A stretch of DNA of 64,000 nucleotides from Brachionus manjavacas (GCA_019054805.1 JAHQIY010000003.1:7750001-7814000), one strand, 5' to 3'. Positions 34,933 through 46,155 are shown, counted from the first letter of the stretch. Numbers and translations: made by a program. The notes: generated from the letters alone by a model not told the origin.

Positions 34933-36997
34933 ATGAATAACAATTTTAATTCAATATCAACACCACAACAAATATTGAATATTAATCCAAGAAGTAGAAT
35001 TAAGAGATAAAAATAAATGTTTTTATTTTTAAAACTATACTTTAAGTGTCCAATGACCCATCATTTACTTCACTGGATCCTTCAGATTTTCCAAATTTAC
35101 ATTCTCATAATCATTCTTCTTTTTATTTACAGCATCAAATACAGCAAAAACAAAATCAGATTAAAAATTCTAGTTTTCAATCAGGAGCAATAAGTGCGAC
35201 AATATTGGACTGTCCAAAAAATCTTTGGTATCAACATTCAAATTCAATTCCAGGGAATAACTTTAGTATTGAAACTACGTCAAACATGCTAATGTTAATG
35301 AAAAAATGTAACAATAATTTTATAAATGGAACAAATAATTTATTTCAAAGACAAAACTCATTCAGTCAGTCGAGTAAATTATGGGGGAGTATAAACCCAA
35401 ATGTAGATAATAGTGAGAATTTGTTTAAAAAAATTAAATATGTTATAAAATTATAAAGAATTAAGAGACTCAATAAATGATTTACAAAATCAACAACAAG
35501 AATTTCAAATACAACAAGAAGATTTTCCCGCCTTGCCAAGACCTCAAAGTGTCCAGAACAAGAGTAAACTCTGATCTAGACAGGAAATATCTAATCAATT
35601 TTTTTTGTTGAAAAGGTGACAGTCAAACAAATTTAAGCACCAACACTGATCTGAAAACATCAACAACAGTAAATAGATATATTTAAGTTGGAATAAATTT
35701 AGACTAAGAAAAAATGTTTTTTCCAATTTCTTAGAATCTGGCAGATGCAAATCTAATTTCACCGAATGGCCTTGTGAACTCATCGTCTGGGACAAATGTT
35801 TCTACCAAGGCTCTTAATGTGAATCAAAATGTTACAAACACGTCACAAAATGTTCAAAATAGTCAGCAAACGGGCAAAAAAGGAATAATAATACTGCCCG
35901 ATGGTCGAATAAAAAATGTTCCGCCGAACATGCTGCTCGATCAATTTGGTATAGTGGGTTTGTTGGCATATTTGAGATCTGCGGATAGAGACAAGGACAT
36001 TTACACTTTGGCGCTTGGAACTGACCTGACTGCACTTGGACTGAATCTAAATTCAAACGAGTAATGAAATTTTTTTTTTTGTTATGATTTTAATATTTTT
36101 TAAAATCTACTAATTAAAAAAAATTTAGTTTCTTTTTTTGTTAAAAATTTTTATTTAAAAAAAAAGAAATTTGTATCACTCATTTTTATCACCGTTTTCC
36201 GACGCATCATGTCGATTACAAGACATAGGTAAATGATCAGTGTAACATTTTGACTGGCAAGTTTTTTTCTTTTTAACATTTTTGTTCCAAATTTTGAGTT
36301 CAAAAAGCATTTTGAATTTATTCAAAAAAAATTCAAATTTAAAACTATTTCTTTTCTTTAAAACTTTAATCACTTGGTGCTCTTCTGATTATCTTGTCTA
36401 AAAACTAAACCATCTCTAAAACAACTAAACTATCTCAATTTTTTATTTCCTTTTGAAATAAACAAAATTCATTTTGGACTTTTTTCAAACCCGAAATTCT
36501 GGAAAAAAAAATGTTTAAAAAAAAACTTGTCAGATTTTTATTTTTGCTAAATTTCATATTTGAATTTAGATTTTCCCGTACCGACCGAATATATAATTAA
36601 TTTTCAAATCAAAGACAAACTAGCACCGATCGACCTATCTCGCTATCACGAAGACACGCTGTTTTATCTCTTTTACATGAATGGAGGTGATTTGATACAG
36701 TTGCAGGCAGCTGCTGCTCTTTTCGACCACGACTGGAGGTATCACACTGAAAAAAGGATATGGCTGACCAAGGTTCCTGGCCTGGAACCACATCAGAAAG
36801 AGGCAACATTCGAGAGAGGCATTTACACAGTGTTCGATGTGTCCCAGTGGCGAAAGGTTCAAATGGAAATGTCCATTGAATACAATAAGCTTGCTGAAAA
36901 ACCACAGTTGGGTCAATTTTTAATTCCGCAGCAGCATAAGCAACAAAGCCAGGAAAATTTCACCTCTACTTACAAAAATAGTTTAAAAAGTTTTTAA
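34933..36997 (+). CDS. CNOT2: CNOT2, copy 1 (divergent N-terminus, intact frame)
   Basis: CCR4-NOT subunit 2, part of the cytoplasmic mRNA deadenylase complex. Exons by my model: 34933-34993, 35047-35412, 35459-35563, 35745-36060, 36167-36228, 36570-36997. They total 1338 nt, 445 aa. Landmarks: SNDPSFTSLDPSDFP near the N-terminus, IQQEDFPALPRP, KKGIIILPDGRIKNVPPNML with DQFGIVGLLAYLRSA, LALGTDLTALGLNLNS, then ENLYHSFLSPF and the C-terminal NOT-box (DFPVPTEYIINFQIKDKLAP, LFYLFYMNGGDLIQLQAAAA, WRYHTEKRIWLTKVPG). Exons 1-2 are strongly diverged from copy 2 at 43951, but from about 35500 to 36955 exons and introns are almost identical. The tail after the shared block is short and unlike copy 2. 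This copy has no frameshift and may be the functional gene. Confidence 0.85.
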
Positions 36998-37118
36998 TTT
37001 TATGGTTTAAGAATAAAATTTGAATTATTAAAACTTTAATTATTATTAATGTAATGATAATTGGTTTCAAAAAATTAAAAGAAATATAAAATAGAATAAA
37101 ATAAGTTAGATTGTAATT

Positions 37119-38641
37119 GGTTAAATTTTTTGTGTTTGAATTACAAAATATATCCAATGTTGAAATAACATGGAAAAAGTGTGATGTTTCAAATATTTTT
37201 TTCAATTTTAAATCTAAAAATAATTTTAAGTTAATATTGCAAGCATGAAAATCTTTGTGTTTTTTTATTAATTTTGACTTTAGGTTTATGATATGATGAT
37301 CCTTAAGATAATATTTGTAGTTTAAAAAACTATCTTCGCTCTGTTTTCAATTTTTATCAATTGAGTATTTGTTAAAAAGCACCAAACGAAAGTAAATTAT
37401 CACTTTTGTCAAAATTTTATGAGAAGAAAACAAAGTTTTCCGTGTCTAATCCGTTAGGTAAATTATGGTTCACCTGTTACTGGAACGATTCTTGTTCTCA
37501 GGTTTTATGAACTATTAGTTCACCTAATTTTTGCTGAAAGGCAAAGATTTAAGAAGAGAACGCATGTAGGTATTTGGGATTATGGAAAGATTAATACCAA
37601 GTCAACCAGATTATAGCAAATGCTATTTCTAAAGCTCCTCCAAAAAAAAAACCTAAAAAACTTTTAACTAATTTTCTATATCAGTTTCGAGAATAAGGCA
37701 TTCTATTAAATTTTGAGCTCTATTCGATTTGTACGCACAGTCTAAAACTCTTCCGTCTAATTCTATTTTGAACAAAAAAATTGGGTGAACCAATAGTTCA
37801 CAAAACCTGAGAACAAAATATTTCGGAAAATAAGTGAACTATGGTTCACCTAACCGACTAGATCTAGTTTTTTAATGATTGAATATAAAATTCAATCAAA
37901 ATGAATTATTTATCATTTTTTTTTCTTTTTAATAATCATTTTTATTTTTTTATTTATTTAATTTTATATTATTCAACTATATTTTTAGTTTTTTCAAATG
38001 TTTCTGGTCTGAATGAGCATTTGCTCGGGAAAAAATAAATAAATGAATTATTAAAAAATTGGAAAAGAATTTTCAATATTTTTTTCAGTTTTAAAATAAA
38101 AATTAAACTCATTCTATTTCACTAAAGAGTTTAATTTCAAATATGAAAATGCTTGCAATATTAACTTAAAATTATTTTTTTATTTGAGACTGAAAAAATA
38201 ATTTGAAACATCACACTTTTTTAATGTTATTTCAACATTGGATACATTTGGGGTTGTGAAGTTCATTTCAATTCGATCGTTTCAATTCAGAAAAACTTGA
38301 ATAACTTTTTTACTAAAAGAGATAATTTAGTTCTGTAAAATGCTTAATGGTTAAGCAACTTTGCTTAATCCAAAAATATATGTCTGCAAAAACTCTGCAA
38401 TGAAATTGCACACTTGATTGGAATACTTTTTAATGGGGTGCAAAATGCAGAAAATTGCATAGTATTTTGCAGACTTATTTTACTGCATTAAGCAAATTTG
38501 CTTATAATTAAGCATTTCACAGAACTGAATTATCTCTTTTAGTAAAAAAGTTATTCAAGTTTTTCTGAATTGAAACGATCGAATTGAAATAAACTTCACA
38601 ACCCCGATACATTTTGTAATTCAAACAAAAAAAATTAAACC
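37119..38641. mobile_element. Composite foldback transposon, copy 2, with nested insertions
   Basis: Ends carry ~110-bp terminal inverted repeats: left GGTTAAATTTTTTGTGTTTG from 37119; right the complement at about 38140-38249 plus 38606-38641, split by a later insertion. Inside are the shared left flank, the core with TCTA(G/A)TCCGTTAGGT-type inverted repeats (about 37444-37866), and a LINE-like 3' end (hairpin GAGCATTTGCTC plus A/AAAT tail, about 38010-38045). The left two-thirds matches 12170-13263. A 4-bp AATT duplication may flank the ends. No transposase gene is visible. Confidence 0.7.
38250..38605. mobile_element. 356-bp palindromic MITE with 9-bp target duplication
   Basis: Begins GGGGTTGTGAAGTTCATTTC and ends with the near-exact complement AAACTTCACAACCCC. 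The two halves pair over roughly 100 bp each and weakly through the centre. GATACATTT lies immediately on both sides (38241-38249 and 38606-38614). The empty site is preserved inverted at about 37150-37175 (one mismatch), which proves insertion into the right end of the composite element. A 9-bp duplication with GGGG termini fits MULE or Merlin superfamilies; this is inference. Confidence 0.9.
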
Positions 38642-39007
38642 AATTTAAATAACTATGCAATGAAACAACAATTAACAATGTAACAATTTAATGAAATTCA
38701 AGACTTAATTTAATAAAAAAACTCTTAAATAAGACATGGGGTTTAAAACCAAAAACATTAGGTAAACTTTACAAATCTTTCATAGGATTAGTTAAATTCA
38801 TTCTCAGAAGCTAACATTAAAAAAATACAAAAAATTCAAAATTCATATTTTTAAAATTAATTCAAAATTATATTTTTATTTCAATTATTTTGAAAATAAT
38901 TGAAATAAAAACATTCAATAAATCGCTTTAAAGTTGGATTTTAATAAGCAAAATTTTCATTTATTCTAATAGAATGATGAAACTTTGATTAAATAGTTAA
39001 AGATATA
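38642..39007. other. Intergenic DNA
   Basis: Short AT-rich spacer with nothing recognised. Confidence 0.5.
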
Positions 39008-39424
39008 ATATTTTCTAATACTGTTGTACAAGGGTTGTCAATCAATGGAATACCCTGCCTTCTGCAGTCACAATCGCTGACTCAGTCATCAATTCAAGAA
39101 TCGCTACGATGCTATTAAAACCGGCCACCAAGTTTTTACCTCATGACAATTTTATTTATATTTCTTTTTAATTTCTTTATTATATACCCTTCTCAGTTTC
39201 TTCTAATTTTTTGACTTATTATTTGTGTATTGTATTGTATATCAAAGTTACAAATTATGTCTATTAGATTACAAAATCTTATCAGTTTCTCTTATTTCTG
39301 TAATTTTCCTTTCATTGCGTAATGTGCGACCATAGGCGATCTCCTTGTAGACCGCCTCCGCAAGCTTGCTTGCCATAGCTTATTATTATTATTATTATTA
39401 TATTTTCTAATACTGTTGTACAAG
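39008..39424 (+). mobile_element. Recent 5'-truncated LINE insertion with 25-bp duplications
   Basis: ATATTTTCTAATACTGTTGTACAAG is present exactly at 39008-39032 and 39400-39424. The insert (39033-39399) opens with the last codons of LINE ORF2 (RVVNQWNTLPSAVTIADSV-like in frame 'GVVNQWN'), continues through an AT-rich 3' UTR to the hairpin AGGCGATCT..AGACCGCCT, and ends in a (TTA)n tail. Long perfect duplications show a young target-primed insertion. It is the only plus-strand LINE recognised. Confidence 0.9.
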
Positions 39425-41117
39425 TGTTACCAAAGAAAAAGGAATTTTTTCAGGTTTTAAATTTTAAATTCAATTTTTTCATATTTTTTAATATTTTGTT
39501 AAAGAATCATTTTCTCAATATTTATTAGACAATTATGAGGTAAGTGTAGAATTTTAAATTTTGTGTATCAAACAAAACTAAAAAAATTAATTCGATCCTT
39601 TATTTTGAGTTTTACAACAAATGATTGCTTTGAAAAAGTTAAAATATAATTTGATAGTGCCGAAAATTAATTTGTCACATCATATCATTTGATATTATTT
39701 GAAATAAAATAATATGATCTGTTATCAAATGATATTAGATTAGCTATCAGTTGATATCAGCTAATATTGGTAAAAAAAAATAAGAAATTAATTTTAAAAT
39801 GTGAATTTAAAAAATGAGGATATAAATTAAATTTGGATTTTCAAAAATACATACATTTATGTATTTTACAGTAAAAAATACAAATTTTAAGTATATCAAT
39901 TAATAGCATTTAATTAATATCATTTTTTTCCAATCATTTCATATATTCGACCACAAATTATCTTTAACTAATGGTTAATTTTAACAAAAAACAAACTTAA
40001 GAATTAATTAAAGTTTACTTTTGCCCAGAGTTTTTCAGAAGTTGAAAACTGAATGTGTCTCTTAAAAACAACAGAGTACGGTGCACCGCTTTTCTAGATC
40101 GGTACGGAACCAATGATTGAATGGTTTTTGTCGCGACCACTATGGCTGTTTTATTTTTAAAATGCCTACTAAAGATTTAATTATATTTTGAATTTATGAT
40201 GATCAACAAGCTTTTGACTTGATTATTTTTCACTCTTTTTTTAAAATCCTTTTAATTTCAAGAAAAAACATGTCATTTGACTTGTATCTTATTGTTTTTT
40301 GGCTATATCACAAGATTTGTTTTGACAATTTTTTTGGTTAAAGAATCCAAATAGAATCCAAATGGAAAACTAAGAAGGCCTTTTTGTTAACTAATAAAAA
40401 ATTGTTTAATTCTTAAAATTCTGAGACATTGCCTGCAAAGAATGTGCAAATTAACTGGAATTCAATAATCATATATTCAAGCCATTCTAGTAAAGTATGC
40501 AAATATCTTTGAAGATGATCAAAATGATTTTTTTAATTTTCTAATGATAATTAGTTTATTTTTATGAAATTTTGAACTTTTAAAATATTTTTAGCTGGCT
40601 TACTTATTATAAATTTTATTTTTGAACACTAATAGAAAATTATCATTTTTTTAGTCAATAATCAACGAAAATTTAAAATTTAAAATTTCCAAAACATCTT
40701 TTAAAAATCAGGAAATTAGAAATTAAAAGGTACTTGTTGAATAATAAAATTTACAACTTATGTAAGACTTAATTAATATACAAATTTAAAATTAAATTAG
40801 GAGATAGACTATTTTAGTGGATAAAGACGTAAGCTATTAAATTTTAGCTTGATTTTGAAAAAAAAAAAAAAGTATCTTTAATTTTAAGATCATTTTATTA
40901 TTTTTACAAAATAAAATGACCTGAATAATTTGAATGGAAAAGGCTTATCTTTTAATCTAATTTTTTTTAACATCTCTAGAATAATATAAGATAAACAAAT
41001 ACGATTCATTTAAGGGAGATAATTTTAGAACAAAAGTGAAAAATAATGAAAAATGAGCTAATTTGGCTTAAAAAAAAGCTATTAATCTAAGCTGATATTG
41101 AATTTGGTGTATTTGAT
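39425..41117. other. Intergenic DNA between duplicated segments
   Basis: AT-rich. A GC-richer spot at about 40075-40150 includes the palindrome CGGTGCACCG but no identifiable gene. Confidence 0.5.
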
Positions 41118-41335
41118 GCTGTAAATAAAAAGAAAAATGATTATGAGAATGTAAATTTGGAAAATCTGAAAGATCCAGTGAAGTAAATGATGGGTCATTG
41201 GACACTTAAAGTATAGGTTTAAAAATAAAAACATTTATTTTTATCTCTTAATTCTACTTCTTGGATTAATATTCAATATTTGTTGTGGTGTTGATATTGA
41301 ATTAAAATTGTTATTCATTTGATGGGAAATTTAGC
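41118..41335 (-). pseudogene. Inverted fragment of CNOT2 copy 1 exons 1-2
   Basis: The reverse complement of this stretch contains the start codon and first exon of CNOT2 copy 1 (ATGAATAACAATTTTAATTC region), its first intron and the first ~95 bases of exon 2 (the SNDPSFTSLDP segment), then stops. It has no downstream exons in this orientation and cannot make CNOT2. It was carried along when the divergent bZIP-CNOT2 promoter region was duplicated. Confidence 0.85.
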
Positions 41336-42143
41336 TATTTTTTTATCGAATTTAATTTTAAAAGTATTTTAAATTCGTAAATTCGTAAATAAAATTTTAA
41401 TCATATGAATCGTTCCAGGTAATACGACATTTTCGTCATAATTAGTTAATTATTATTTAAAGTCTTCTCTTGAATTTAAGAAGAATGAAAGATCTAAATA
41501 ATAAAAATGTAAATTAATTATTTAACGATCTTTTTTTTTTCTAAAAAGTATTTATTATTTATGAGATAAATAAAAACGATACACAGAAGGTAGATGATTT
41601 CTGGAAAAGCAGTGAAAAATTATTGCATTTATTATGAAATTATTTGGTTTTAAAAGAGCTAAATCACCTAAATAAATGTTCTTGTCAAGGCAACTAAACT
41701 CAAAGTAAAATATGGCAATTGTGAAATTACATTTTAACCAATCGAAAATTTAGACATAACATTAAATTCTGATATTATAATAAAGATTTTTTGAATATAA
41801 AAGCACAAGGATATCTTCATTTTTGCTTTACTCAAAATTTCAAAATTTCAAAATTTCATTTCAAATTTCACAATCAAATTCTAAAATCTAATTTTATTTG
41901 GTTCAATTTTAGAGAACCTGAACATTGGGTTTTTTAAAAGCCAAAGGATAAAACAACTGTCCTAAAGAAGATCAATTGAGACCAAGCGAAACAATAAAGA
42001 ATATCTAGTTTGTTCGATAAAAGGATAAAAGTGAATCAGCAATTTGAAAAAGGTTTAAAATACAAAAAAGTTAATAAAAGGTAAAATAAAAAGGGTTTAT
42101 GGGATAAATTTAATTGAATTAAAATGAATTTTAAAGAGCAGTA

Positions 42144-43218
42144 ATGTCGAGTTCCGAATCAAATATTTTGCTGAATCAATTGAATCAAGAGCAAATAAGT
42201 GAATTTATATCAAGTGAAGATTTATTTATTTACAATAGCTTATTTGAAAATGAGTCACAAGAGGATAATAAAATTGACCTCATGCCAGGCTCAGTTGATG
42301 GTCTTGCAGACCTTGAAAACAACCATGAACAAACCTGTCATTTGTTCCACGATATCGAGAAACAATACTTTACTACCTTCACAACAGAAAGCATGTGGCC
42401 TATTTAACCGAATTAATAGCTTTGAAAACAATGACGCGGATGGTAATGGTATACTTGATGATTTCATTAATACAAATGTTGATCTAAAAAACGAAAAATC
42501 AAAAACATTTTTAAACGATTCACTTTTAATCGAAGAAACAAATAATGCAGCTGAAAAGCACAACTCAATCTGTGGAGATGAATTAGAAAATAGTATTTAC
42601 TTAGAGAATCAAAATTTAGTAGACTTTTTGTCACCGACTAGTTCAAGACAATTAGAAGAATGCCTCAAAGATATGACTCCTTTCGACTTGAATTTGGCAG
42701 ATGATTCAAAATTTGAATCAACACAATGTAAATCTGATTTTTTGGCTTTTGTTAGAGACACTCAAATTCAAGAACAAAATCAAGAGGAAATAAACAATGA
42801 TCCTTTCCTGTGTGAACTTGACTTTAATCATAATTCGAAACAAGATGCAAAAAATCATGGAGAATCTTTAGGTGTCGAGCATCTTTATGCTTCTAAACGT
42901 CCATTGGAGGAAGATGAAATGACATTGACTTGTGACGAATCTGAAAAATCAATGAAAAAACAAAGAACAAAAGGCATTTATCGGGCTAAAGATGTCAAAT
43001 CTGAACAAGATTTTATGAACTACATTGAAAGAAGACTAAAGAACAACAAGTCATCCAAAATATCGCGTTCAAATAAAAAAACAATTTATAATCAAATGGA
43101 ACAAAAATCTGACCAACTAGAAGTTGAAAATCAATTACTAAAAGATAAAATCGAAAGGCTGCAAACAAACATTTCACTTTTAAAAACACATTTGATTTCA
43201 AATTTAAGTTCAAGCTAA
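42144..43218 (+). CDS. bZIP transcription factor, copy 2 (two overlapping frames)
   Basis: Second copy of the gene at 33034-34108 with the same organisation. ATG at 42144 opens an 87-codon frame ending at 42407; the bZIP frame, one base ahead, runs open through that overlap to the stop at 43218, with first internal ATG at 42250. The basic region and zipper are identical to copy 1. Differences lie in the acidic middle (e.g. Asn/Ser, Phe/Ile, Glu/Ala, Ser/Cys, Tyr/Asp, Ile/Leu). A 40-nt segment with plausible splice ends (GTGAAT at 42199 to TTTACAATAG at 42238) would join the two frames if removed. The gene lies head-to-tail with CNOT2 copy 2, unlike the divergent arrangement of copy 1. Confidence 0.75.
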
Positions 43219-43275
43219 GGGTTTTCGTTTTGAAAATACTCAAAAAATCAAACAAAAAAGGATTAAATTAATAAT

Positions 43276-43950
43276 AAAAATTAATCAAATATTTTTACTA
43301 AAATTATCTTTAATTTTCCTTTTCATAAATTATAAACATTCCAAAAAAACGCTGTTAAATAAAATTAAATGCTGCTAATAAAGACAAAATAAAATTATTT
43401 CCAAATTGCTTTATTTTTTCTTTATTTTAATTAATTTGTTATAAAAAAGAACTTTTTGTCTCAATAATTTCAATGTATTTTCTTCTATTTTTTAACTAAT
43501 TGTATCGTCAGCAAACATTTGTTAGTTTGTGACGATATTTTGACAATTAAGACAATTTTTAATGCGTCAGTTCAATAATTGGAATATAAATTGCTGAATT
43601 TTGCATAATTTTATTATTAAGCAAGAAAAAATTGAAAATCAAAAAATGAAAATTGTTAAAAATAAAAAAAATTTCAAACTGCCACTTATTCTTGCTTTTA
43701 TTAAATTCTATGTATATGCATTATACATGCTGTGTTAATAGAAGAATTGCAGTCTAAGTCGCCTCTAAGACCTGAATTATAAATGAATTCATTATTATCT
43801 TATTTATTGATTTGATTATTTTTGAAGCAGATAAAATTAATAAAGCATTTCGTCTGCATTTTATACCAATTTCAATTAACCACCAATTCTTTCCGTATTT
43901 CAATAATTTATTGTTTAAGTTTATAAAAAACTAATCAATTAAAAAGTGTA
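43276..43950. other. Spacer between bZIP copy 2 and CNOT2 copy 2
   Basis: 675 bp of AT-rich DNA, presumably the CNOT2 copy 2 promoter. No motif stands out. Confidence 0.5.
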
Positions 43951-46155
43951 ATGAACAGTAATTTATTAAATTCAGCAATATCTCGTCCTCAGCCGGCAAT
44001 GAATCCTCAATTAAGTAAATTTCCCGAGACTGAATTCGGCCCAGAGCAAAATATAAAATATTTAAATTTTAAGTGTCATCTGACCCGTCCTTTCCGGCCC
44101 TTGACCCCACTGATTTTCGCGTCATGCACCGAACAAGCCACTCGCCGTTCCAACTGCAGCATCAACAGCTTCAACAACTGCAGCAACAATTCAGGAATAA
44201 TGGGTTTCCTGGGGGACCGACCAGCGCACCTATCCTAAATTCAGCTACCATGCAAAATCCTATTCTCCACTTTGCCAACTCTGTATCCTCCTCATCTAAT
44301 AATCTAGCGAATAATCCTAACGCAGCAAATATGCTAATGATGATGAATAATGCAAATGGTAATAGTAATAATAATTTAGCTCAATTAAGCACTAACTATT
44401 TGTTACATCAATCAAATTCAAATCAAGTAGGTAGCGTGAAAATGTGGAGCAACTTCAATCCAAATAAAGATTTAAGTAAAAGAATATTAAGGAAAAAATT
44501 TAATTCAAAATCAAATGATATTTTTCTAACGTCAAGGAATAAAAAGCCAACATCCAGATAATCAGCATCAAGAATTTCAAATACAACAAGAGGATTTTCC
44601 CGCCTTGCCAAGACCTCAAAGTGTCCAGAACAAGAGTAAACTCTGATCTAGACAAGAAATATCTAATCAATTTTTTTTGTTGAAAAGGTGACAGTCAAAC
44701 AAATTTAAGCACCAACACTGATCTGAAAACATCAACAACAGTAAATAGATAAATTTAAGTTGGAATAAATTTAGACTAAGAAAAATTTTTTTTTCCAATT
44801 TCTTAGAATCTGGCAGATGCAAATCTAATTTCACCGAATGGCCTTGTGAACTCATCGTCTGGGACAAATGTTTCTACCAAGGCTCTTAATGTGAATCAAA
44901 ATGTTACAAACACGTCACAAAATGTTCAAAATAGTCAGCAAACGGGCAAAAAAGGAATAATAATACTGCCCGATGGTCGAATAAAATGTTCCGCCGAACA
45001 TGCTGCTCGATCAATTTGGTATAGTGGGTTTGTTGGCATATTTGAGATCTGCGGATAGAGACAAGGACATTTACACTTTGGCGCTTGGAACTGACCTGAC
45101 TGCACTTGGACTGAATCTAAATTCAAACGAGTAATGAAATTTTTTTTTTTTGTTATGATTTTAATATTTTTTAAAATCTACTAATTAAAAAAAATTTAGT
45201 TTCTTTTTTTGTTAAAAATTTTTATTTAAAAAAAAAGAAATTTGTATCACTCATTTTTATCACCGTTTTCCGACGCATCATGTCGATTACAAGACATAGG
45301 TAAATGATCAGTGTAACATTTTGACTGGCAAGTTTTTTTTTCTTTTTAACATTTTTGTTCCAAATTTTGAGTTCAAAAAGCATTTTGAATTTATTCAAAA
45401 AAAAAATTCAAATTTAAAACTATTTCTTTTCTTTAAAACTTTAATCACTTGGTGCTCTTCTGATTATCTTGTCTAAAAACTAAACTATCTCTAAAACAAC
45501 TAAACTATCTCAATTTTTTATTTCCTTTTGAAATAAACAAAATTCATTTTGGACTTTTTTCAAACCCGAAATTCTGGAAAAAAAATGTTTAAAAAAAAAC
45601 TTGTCAGATTTTTATTTTTGCTAAATTTCATATTTGAATTTAGATTTTCCCGTACCGACCGAATATATAATTAATTTTCAAATCAAAGACAAACTAGCAC
45701 CGATCGACCTATCTCGCTATCACGAAGACACGCTGTTTTATCTCTTTTACATGAATGGAGGTGATTTGATACAGTTGCAGGCAGCTGCTGCTCTTTTCGA
45801 CCACGACTGGAGGTATCACACTGAAAAAAGGATATGGCTGACCAAGGTTCCTGGCCTGGAACCACATCAGAAAGAGGCAACATTCGAGAGAGGCATTTAC
45901 ACAGTGTTCGATGTGTCCCAGTGGCGAAAGGTTCAAATGGAAATGTCCATTGAATACAATAAGCTTGCTGAAAAACCACAGTTGGGTCAATTTTTAATTC
46001 CGCAGCAGCAGCAACAACAGCAGCAGCAACAAAGCCAGGCGACCCTGTCCTCTTTTCTCCAGCAGCAGTTGCAACAGCAGGCTTATTCTTCTACCAACTC
46101 AAGCAGTGGTCTATCATCTCTCTCGGCAAATCCGAATCAGACTCGGTCTTATTAG
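43951..46155 (+). CDS. CNOT2: CNOT2, copy 2 (frameshifted in conserved domain)
   Basis: Exons by my model: 43951-44014, 44074-44475, 44558-44635, 44817-45130, 45238-45299, 45644-46155. N-terminal part (SSDPSFPALDPTDFRVMHRT, Gln-rich QLQQLQQQF) matches animal CNOT2 better than copy 1. The C-terminal NOT-box is identical to copy 1 and is followed by a long Gln-rich tail ending NPNQTRSY. In exon 4, however, GGTCGAATAAAATGTTCC has two fewer A than copy 1 (GGTCGAATAAAAAATGTTCC). This throws the frame off right after LPDGRIK and produces a stop at about 45058. Either this copy is a pseudogene or the homopolymer (six versus four A) is a sequencing error. If the two bases were present, all exon phases fit for a protein of about 477 aa. 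Confidence 0.8.

Larger units (their letters stand above)
32985..35143 (+). repeat. Inverted repeat arm 1 (~2.15 kb)
   Basis: Nearly identical in reverse orientation to 41118-43275. It carries the bZIP gene, its upstream region and the start of CNOT2 copy 1. Differences are scattered single bases and small indels; six amino-acid changes were counted in the 339-residue bZIP frame. Homology stops abruptly in the second CNOT2 exon (after CATCAAATAC, about 35143). Confidence 0.9.
41118..43275 (-). repeat. Inverted repeat arm 2 (~2.15 kb)
   Basis: Reverse-complement copy of 32985-35143, separated from arm 1 by about 6 kb. It contains the second bZIP gene and, at its low-coordinate end, inverted leftovers of CNOT2 copy 1. 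The abrupt break inside a CNOT2 exon at 41118 shows this arm is the derived copy. Confidence 0.9.

Noticed and set aside
36609-36916. Minus-strand open frames opposite the CNOT2 NOT-box exon, also at 45683-45990
   Set aside because: Antisense shadows of a conserved coding exon; they are duplicated only because the exon is.
42393-42417. A 25-nt GTGGCC..AATAG segment in bZIP copy 2 that would remove the first-frame stop
   Set aside because: Too short for an animal spliceosomal intron, and copy 1 has AATAAC instead of AATAG, so the acceptor is not shared.
42144-43218. XBP1/HAC1-type IRE1-dependent unconventional splicing
   Set aside because: In XBP1 the bZIP is upstream of the splice site; here it is at the C-terminus, and no paired CNGCNG hairpin loops were seen.
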